Source: Pseudomonadota bacterium (GTDB lineage Bacteria; Pseudomonadota; Alphaproteobacteria; Acetobacterales; Acetobacteraceae). Taken from it: DNA of 64,000 nucleotides. How positions within the stretch are numbered: position 1 is the first letter of the stretch; every line of letters starts with the position of its first letter. Positions 58,431 through 64,000 of the stretch are shown piece by piece. The notes beneath the pieces were generated by a model. That model was not told the DNA's origin and made no database searches. It saw only the letters and a list, made by a program, of their open reading frames with translations. Made by a program: the position numbers and the translations under genes. The stretch is from the NCBI GenBank assembly GCA_021845595.1, contig JAJZVV010000001.1, positions 1 through 64,000 of the forward strand, read 5' to 3'.

Positions 58431-60347
58431 ATGTGCGGACTCGCGGGAATTTTCCACCAGCAGGCCGCAGCCCGGGTCGATGCCGCGCTGCTGCGCCGCA
58501 TGACCACGGCGCTGCGCCATCGCGGACCGGACGGCGATGGATTCTATGTCGCGCCCGGCATCGGCCTCGGCCATCGCCGCCTGGCGATCATCGATATCGG
58601 TGGCGGCGATCAGCCGATGTACAACGAGGACGGCACCGTCGCCATCGTGTTCAACGGCGAGATCTATAATCACGTCGCCCTGCGCGAGACCCTGCTCGCC
58701 AAGGGCCATGTCTTCCGCAATCGCTGCGACACGGAAGCGATCATCCACGCCTGGGAGACCTGGGGGCCGGACTGCCTGCAGCACCTCTCGGGCATGTTCG
58801 CTTTCGCGCTGTGGGACGCCAATCGCCGCCAGCTCTTCCTCGCCCGCGACCGGCTCGGCAAGAAGCCGCTCTATTACGGCCGCAGTGCCGACGGCACGCT
58901 CTATTTCGCCTCCGAACTCGCGGCGCTGGCGGCGGTGCCGGACCTGCCGCGCCGCATCCGCGATGATGCCGTGGCGGATTTCTTCGCCTACGGCTACGTG
59001 CCGGACCCGGCCTCGATCTATTCGGACATCGCAAAGCTTCCGGCCGGCCATTTCCTGCTGCTCGAGCACGGCGGCGAACCCGCCGCGCCGCGGCGCTATT
59101 GGCGTGCGCCAGCGGCGGAACGCGCGCTCGACGAAACGCAGGCGCGGGACGAACTCGCCGCGCTGCTGCGCCGACAGACCGGCGCGCGGCTGATGTCGGA
59201 CGTGCCGCTCGGCGCTTTTCTCTCCGGCGGCGTCGATTCCAGCGCCGTCGTCGCCCTCGCAGCCGGCCAGCATGACGGCCCGCTGGCCACGTTCACCATC
59301 GGCTTCGAAGGCGCGGAGGACGAGTCGCCGTTCGCCGAGATCGTGGCGCGGCGCTACAACACGGCGCAGCACACGGACCGCACAAGCGTCGACTATGTCG
59401 AAGCCGCGCGCACCCAGGCGGCGATGTTCGGCGAGCCGTTCGGCGATCATTCCTCGGTGCCGACGCATCGCGTGTGCGCGCTCACCCGCCGCCACGTCAC
59501 CGTCGCGCTATCGGGCGATGGCGGAGACGAAGTGTTCGCCGGCTATCGCCGCTATCGCTGGCACCTGCTCACGGAAGCGGTGCGCCGGTTCATCCCCGCG
59601 CCCCTGCGCCGCCACGCGATCGGCCGCCTCGCCCGCGCCTATCCGAAGCTGGACCGCGCGCCGCGCTGGCTGCGGGCAAAGACGACGCTGACCGAGATCA
59701 GCCTCGATTCCGCGCTCGGCTATTTCGCGACGATGCAGCGGATGCAGGCGGAGCAGCGCCGGGTGCTGTTCGCCGATGGTTTCCTTGCCCGGCTGGATGG
59801 CTACGATCCGGCGGCGCGCATCCCCGCGCTGATCGATGAGTCCAATACCGACGATGCCCTGCGCCAGGCGCAATATGTCGATCTCAACACCTGGCTGGTC
59901 GGCGACATCCTGACCAAGGTGGACCGCACCAGCATGGCCAATTCGCTGGAGGTGCGCTGCCCGATCCTCGACCACGAAGTCGTCGGCTTCGGCCTCGGCC
60001 TGCCCGCTACGCTGAAGCTGCGCGGCGGCGAAGGCAAATTCCTGCTCAAATCGGCGATGGAGCCATATCTGCCGCGGGAGATTCTCTATCGCCCGAAGCA
60101 GGGTTTCGCCGTCGCCCTCGGCACGCGGCTGCGCCGCGATATCGCCACCGTGCGCGCGCGCGTGCTCAGCGAGCCGATGCTGGACAGCGGGTTCTTCCGC
60201 CGCGACGCGATCGCCCGCCTGCTCGACGAGCACGAATCCGGGCGATTCGACCACGCGATGCCGCTGTGGCTGTTGCTGGTGTTCGAGGGATTCCTCGCCA
60301 ACGTCGCCGCGCCGGCGCCTGCTGTCGGGATCGCGATCCCCGCCTGA
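58431..60347 (+). CDS. asnB: Asparagine synthase-type amidotransferase
   Basis: A 638-residue class II glutamine amidotransferase. The nucleophile Cys2 follows Met1 (MCGLAGIF); RGPDGDG, FNGEIYNH and LAIIDIGGGDQPM give the glutaminase domain (about 2-190). The synthetase domain has LSGGVDSSAVVAL (265-) and ALSGDGGDEVFAGYRRY. The sequence resembles the AsnB-like proteins of exopolysaccharide/exosortase loci rather than the housekeeping enzyme, but asparagine synthesis cannot be excluded. The start is fixed by Cys2. Confidence 0.9.
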   Translation: MCGLAGIFHQQAAARVDAALLRRMTTALRHRGPDGDGFYVAPGIGLGHRRLAIIDIGGGDQPMYNEDGTVAIVFNGEIYNHVALRETLLAKGHVFRNRCDTEAIIHAWETWGPDCLQHLSGMFAFALWDANRRQLFLARDRLGKKPLYYGRSADGTLYFASELAALAAVPDLPRRIRDDAVADFFAYGYVPDPASIYSDIAKLPAGHFLLLEHGGEPAAPRRYWRAPAAERALDETQARDELAALLRRQTGARLMSDVPLGAFLSGGVDSSAVVALAAGQHDGPLATFTIGFEGAEDESPFAEIVARRYNTAQHTDRTSVDYVEAARTQAAMFGEPFGDHSSVPTHRVCALTRRHVTVALSGDGGDEVFAGYRRYRWHLLTEAVRRFIPAPLRRHAIGRLARAYPKLDRAPRWLRAKTTLTEISLDSALGYFATMQRMQAEQRRVLFADGFLARLDGYDPAARIPALIDESNTDDALRQAQYVDLNTWLVGDILTKVDRTSMANSLEVRCPILDHEVVGFGLGLPATLKLRGGEGKFLLKSAMEPYLPREILYRPKQGFAVALGTRLRRDIATVRARVLSEPMLDSGFFRRDAIARLLDEHESGRFDHAMPLWLLLVFEGFLANVAAPAPAVGIAIPA

Positions 60348-60374
60348 GCCGCTATTCCCTCGGAACGCACTGCG

Positions 60375-61580
60375 TCACGGGCGCACGGACCCGGCGGCGA
60401 AGATCGGACGCGCCGCACCAAGCCGCGCGCACAGCGCCTTGCCCAGCCCGATCATCGGCTGCTCCACGACCCGGAACGTCACCGCGGAAATCAGCCAGGT
60501 CACCGCCACCACCGCAGCCAGGAACAGTGCCGACCGCCAGATGCTCTCGATCCCGGTCGCATCGAGCGCGAACACGCCTGGCATGGCCGGGCCGAGCAGA
60601 TCGATGACCCCGAAATGCACCAGGTAGGCGCTGAAGCTGACACGGCCCAGCGCGCGGATGGCGCGATTATTGAACGGCGAGCGTGGCGCCAGTGCCAGAG
60701 CTACGGTCAGGACCGCGAACGCCATCGCCGCGACGACGTGCACCGGCAGGAATGGCAGGGCCGGGACCGGCTTGCGCGGCAGAGCGACGTAGCCGAGCGC
60801 GAAGAACCCGGCCCAGGCGAGCACCGCCAGCAGGCTGCCATGGCGTGCAATCAGCTCCCGCCCCCGCGCCCAGCCATCCGCTGCATGCAGCCGCGCCAGA
60901 GCGTGGAAAGTGCAGAAGCCGACCATGAAAACGGGCAGCTGGTTCGGCAGCCAGTAATAGAGGAACTGGTCCGTTGCCTTCCATCCATAAGGCCCGACCC
61001 AGAGCTGGAAAGCGAACCGATTGAGCAGAAAGGCCGCGACCAGCGAGAGCAGCAACGCCAAAGCCGCCCGCGGCAGCGTCGTGATCAACCCCGCGAGCGC
61101 CGGAAAGAACAGATAGAACCCGAACTCGTCGGCGACGCTCCAACTGCCGGGCACCGCCGCCCAACTGCCCTCGACCATCGACAGCAGCCCCGGGCTCCAG
61201 CCGTTGACGAAGCCCAATGTCGCCAGCGCATGCACGAGCGAAAACGCCGCTCCGGGCGGGACGACGATGAGATAGGCAAGAAACGCCGCATAATACATCG
61301 GCGCGATCCGGAACACCCGGCGGATGAAGAACGCGGCCACGGGCCGCGCCTCACGCCCCGCCCGGTTGGTCCAGGACAGCAGCAGCGTCAGGCTGCTGGC
61401 GACAAAGAACAGCTGCACCCCGTGCCATCCCAGGCTGGCCAGGCGCTTTTCCGGCCAGACCAACCCCGAGTAGGACAGAAGGGCGTGGCAGCCCATGACG
61501 AGAAGGATCGCGTAGCCGCGCAGCGCGTCGACGAAGCCGTATTTCGGTGTCTCGATGCCGTGTCGCGCCACCTCCGGCAT
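60375..61580 (-). CDS. Acyltransferase family 3 membrane protein
   Basis: A 401-residue membrane protein with about ten helices. FVDALRGYAILLVMGCHAL carries the catalytic-site pattern (R...H), FIRRVFRIAPMYYAAFLAY and WSVADEFGFYLFFPALAGL follow the OafA order. It probably acylates a surface sugar. It converges with the asnB-like gene (27 bp) and is the second such enzyme in 10 kb. Confidence 0.87.
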   Translation of the reverse strand: MPEVARHGIETPKYGFVDALRGYAILLVMGCHALLSYSGLVWPEKRLASLGWHGVQLFFVASSLTLLLSWTNRAGREARPVAAFFIRRVFRIAPMYYAAFLAYLIVVPPGAAFSLVHALATLGFVNGWSPGLLSMVEGSWAAVPGSWSVADEFGFYLFFPALAGLITTLPRAALALLLSLVAAFLLNRFAFQLWVGPYGWKATDQFLYYWLPNQLPVFMVGFCTFHALARLHAADGWARGRELIARHGSLLAVLAWAGFFALGYVALPRKPVPALPFLPVHVVAAMAFAVLTVALALAPRSPFNNRAIRALGRVSFSAYLVHFGVIDLLGPAMPGVFALDATGIESIWRSALFLAAVVAVTWLISAVTFRVVEQPMIGLGKALCARLGAARPIFAAGSVRP

Positions 61581-61631
61581 GGGTCTTCCCCTCCTCGCTG
61601 CGATTCGTTGTGGCGGAAGCGCCGGACGGGA

Positions 61632-64000
61632 TCAAGACCTTGGCGGCCGCCAGCGGCGCAGCAGCAGCGCGTTGCTGATCACGCTGACCGAGGATAGCGC
61701 CATCGCTGCACCGGCCAGCACGGGGTTGAGCAGGCCCAGTGCGGCCAGCGGCAGGCCGATCACGTTGTAGAAGAACGCCCAGAACAGGTTCTGGCGGATC
61801 TTGCGCCGCGTCGCCCGGCTCACCTCCAGCGCGGCGGGGATCAGCAGCGGATCGCCGCGCATGAGCGTGATCCCGGCCGCTGCCATCGCCGCGTCGGCGC
61901 CGCCGCCCATGGCGATGCCGATATCGGCCGCGGCCAGCGCCGGGGCGTCGTTCACCCCGTCGCCCACCATCGCCACGCAGCGCCCCGCGACGCGAAGCCG
62001 GTCGATTTCGGCGGCCTTGTCCGCCGGCAGCACCTCCGCGCGCACGGTCGCGATCCCGAGCGCGGCGGCAACGGCGGCAGCGGTGCGGGCATTGTCGCCG
62101 GTCAGCAGCACGGTCTGCACCCCCATGGCGCCGAGCCGGCGCACCGCGTCGGCGGCGCCGGGCTTGATCGGGTCGGTGACGGCGATCAGCCCGAGCCGGC
62201 TCGGTTCAGGATCGAGCCAGGCGAGCTGCATGATGCTGCGGCCCTGCGCCGCCAGCCCGGCCGCCGCCTCCGGATCGACCGCCACCCCCTGCTCGGCCAG
62301 CAGCTGCGCCGTGCCGATCGCCAGCCGCCGCCCATGGACGCGGGCGATGATGCCCTTGCCTGGATGGTCCTCCAGCGCCTCGGGCGCCGGCCGCTCCAGC
62401 CCTTCGGCGCGGGCGAGCACGGCGCGGGCCAGCGGATGGGTGCTGCCCGCCTGCGCCGCGGCCGCCAGCGACAGCAGCGCCGCCTCGCCGATGCCATCGG
62501 GCCGGATTTCCGAGACCACCGGACGGCCCTCGGTGAGGGTGCCGGTCTTGTCCAGCACCACGGTATCGACCGCATGCGCCCGCTCCAGCGCCTCGGCATC
62601 GCGGATGAGGATCCCCGCCCGCGCCGCCGCTCCGGTGCCGGCGAGCAGCGCCGCCGGGGTCGCGAGGCCGAGCGCGCAGGGGCAGGCGATCACCATCACC
62701 GCGACGCCCGCCAGCAGCCCTTGCGCGAAATCGCCGGCGATCAGCCACCACCCGAGCAGCGCCAGCGCGGCGATCACCAGCACCACCGGCACGAACACGG
62801 CGGCGACTTGATCCACCAGCCGTTGCACCGGCGCCTTCGCCGCCTGAGCGCCCTCGACCAGGGCGATGATCCGCGCCAGCGCGCTCGCCTCTCCCACCGC
62901 AACGGTGATGACCCGCAGCAGGCCGCTGCCATTGATCGCGCCGCCGATGACGCTATCGCCGGGCTGCTTGGCGACCGGCAGGCTCTCGCCGGTGAGCAGG
63001 CTCTCATCGGCCTGGCTGTGGCCGGCGAGCACGCGGCCATCGACCGGAATGCGCTCGCCGGGGCGAACCACGACGACGTCACCCGGCACGATGGCGGCGA
63101 CGGCGAGGTCGAGTTCGGCGCCGTTGCGCTCGACCCGCGCGCGCTCGGGGCGGAGCGCCATCAGCGCGCGGATCGCCGCCCCGGTCGCCCGTTTGGCCCG
63201 CGCCTCCAGGAGCTTGCCGAACATCACCAGCGTGATGACGACGGCGGCGGCCTCGAAGTCGGTGTGCCCGCCATGCCCGGCGGCGACGAGGAACAGGCTG
63301 TAGCCATAGGCGGCGGAGGTGCCCAGGGCCACGAGCAGGTCCATGTTGCCCGTGCCGGCGCGCAGCGCCTTCCAGCCGGCGCGATAGAAGCGAGCACCGA
63401 GGCCGAACTGCACCGGCGTCGCCAGCAGCAGCGCCAGCCAGCCGGGCAGCGGGATGCCAACCATCGGCAGCATCAGCGGCAGGCTCAGCGCCGCGGCCAC
63501 GGCCACCTGCACCGCCAGCCAGCGCAGCCGCCGCGCCTCCGCCGCCGCCCGGGCGCGGTCGCGTTCGGCGTCGCCGGTGAGCAGATCGGCACCATACCCG
63601 GCCGCCTGCACCGCTTCGATCAGCGCCGCCGGGCGCGGCGCGATGCCGACCACGCGCGCCCGCTCGGTCGCGAGATTCACCTCCACCCGCCTGACCCCCG
63701 GCACCGCGGCCAGGGCGCGCTCCACGCGGCCGACGCAGCTGGCGCAGGTCATGCCGGTGATGGCGAATTCCCGCGTCTCCTCCGGCACCTCGTAGCCGGC
63801 ATCGGCGACCGCCTCGGCGAGGCGGGCGGGATCGGCCAGCGTCGGATCGAAACTGACCGAGGCGCTCTCGGAGGCGAGATCGACATGCGCCTCGACCCCG
63901 GGCACGGCATCGAGCGCACGCTCGACGCGCCCGGCGCAGGTCGCGCACGTCATTCCGGCGACCGGCAGCCGGACCTGCTCGCGCAGCGCCGCCGCGACCC
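61632..64000 (-). CDS. copA: Copper-translocating P-type ATPase (CopA), 5' end outside window
   Basis: At least 789 residues; the N-terminus continues beyond 64000 ([15 protein letters not shown] precedes the first visible metal motif). Two heavy-metal domains show [15 protein letters not shown] and [15 protein letters not shown]. The membrane CPC motif is [14 protein letters not shown], phosphorylation site [10 protein letters not shown], and [20 protein letters not shown]. It exports Cu(I) from the cytoplasm. Together with CcoI it is one of two copper ATPases here: CopA for detoxification, CcoI for oxidase assembly. Confidence 0.95.
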   Translation of the reverse strand, partial: VAAALREQVRLPVAGMTCATCAGRVERALDAVPGVEAHVDLASESASVSFDPTLADPARLAEAVADAGYEVPEETREFAITGMTCASCVGRVERALAAVPGVRRVEVNLATERARVVGIAPRPAALIEAVQAAGYGADLLTGDAERDRARAAAEARRLRWLAVQVAVAAALSLPLMLPMVGIPLPGWLALLLATPVQFGLGARFYRAGWKALRAGTGNMDLLVALGTSAAYGYSLFLVAAGHGGHTDFEAAAVVITLVMFGKLLEARAKRATGAAIRALMALRPERARVERNGAELDLAVAAIVPGDVVVVRPGERIPVDGRVLAGHSQADESLLTGESLPVAKQPGDSVIGGAINGSGLLRVITVAVGEASALARIIALVEGAQAAKAPVQRLVDQVAAVFVPVVLVIAALALLGWWLIAGDFAQGLLAGVAVMVIACPCALGLATPAALLAGTGAAARAGILIRDAEALERAHAVDTVVLDKTGTLTEGRPVVSEIRPDGIGEAALLSLAAAAQAGSTHPLARAVLARAEGLERPAPEALEDHPGKGIIARVHGRRLAIGTAQLLAEQGVAVDPEAAAGLAAQGRSIMQLAWLDPEPSRLGLIAVTDPIKPGAADAVRRLGAMGVQTVLLTGDNARTAAAVAAALGIATVRAEVLPADKAAEIDRLRVAGRCVAMVGDGVNDAPALAAADIGIAMGGGADAAMAAAGITLMRGDPLLIPAALEVSRATRRKIRQNLFWAFFYNVIGLPLAALGLLNPVLAGAAMALSSVSVISNALLLRRWRPPRS

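Overview
The window is dense, GC-rich DNA from an alphaproteobacterium, most likely an Acetobacteraceae-type genome. The indications are the mreB-mreC-mreD-mrdA-rodA order, a ccoNOQPGHIS operon, a Cox11/CtaG-type protein, 6S RNA directly upstream of a 5-formyltetrahydrofolate cyclo-ligase, and an rRNA leader of alphaproteobacterial type. This placement rests on gene content and remembered family features, not on a database search.

Layout. 1-310: promoter and boxA leader of an rRNA operon that runs leftward out of the window. 0.5-9.3 kb: assorted housekeeping and stress genes: VOC protein, a nucleoside hydrolase broken by a 126-bp repeat element, Hsp20, TetR/DUF2852, AlkA glycosylase, zwf, an RpfF-type DSF synthase, AllA and a ROK sugar kinase. 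9.4-13.5 kb: tRNA-Lys, a cyclophilin, coaD and gyrA. 13.7-15.3 kb: an enoyl-CoA hydratase and an SDR. 15.3-21.1 kb: the rod-shape operon. 21.2-23.5 kb: a CtaG protein fused to a cytochrome c domain, then fliO/fliP. 23.7-32.3 kb: a catabolic island (2-hydroxyacid dehydrogenase, AtuA pair, aryl-CoA ligase, SDR, enoyl-CoA hydratase, acyl-CoA dehydrogenase, TetR, AhpD-like protein), bracketed by repeat elements. 32.4-33.7 kb: UDP-glucose dehydrogenase. 34.0-42.0 kb: complete cbb3 oxidase operon with its assembly genes, a perfect FNR/FixK box and a divergent TauE/SafE-like membrane protein. 43.0-44.3 kb: ccmAB. 44.4-50.7 kb: acnA, a FUSC-family protein, a YmdB-type phosphoesterase, cyclo-ligase and 6S RNA. 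51.0-61.6 kb: a cell-surface/polysaccharide region with two acyltransferases, a beta-helix lipoprotein, a 1646-residue repeat protein with a lyase-like N-terminus, and an asparagine-synthase-type amidotransferase. 61.6-64.0 kb: a CopA-type copper ATPase cut by the window edge.

How the genes work together. The cbb3 operon, CcoI, CcmAB and CopA form a copper/heme respiratory set. FNR-type boxes lie upstream of the cbb3 operon and of hsp20, which suggests shared low-oxygen control. The 24.8-32.3 kb block looks like CoA activation and beta-oxidation of an aromatic, alicyclic or terpenoid acid under its own TetR repressor.

The most novel signal is a family of small, modular, hairpin-rich interspersed repeats (five loci, R1-R5). 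Four share a module A plus a 16-nt linker beginning AGAAACC, followed by a variable module; one is module B alone. Stems show compensatory changes between copies. One copy (R1) sits precisely in a nucleoside hydrolase gene between two CTAG tetranucleotides, and two others overlap the stop codons of genes.
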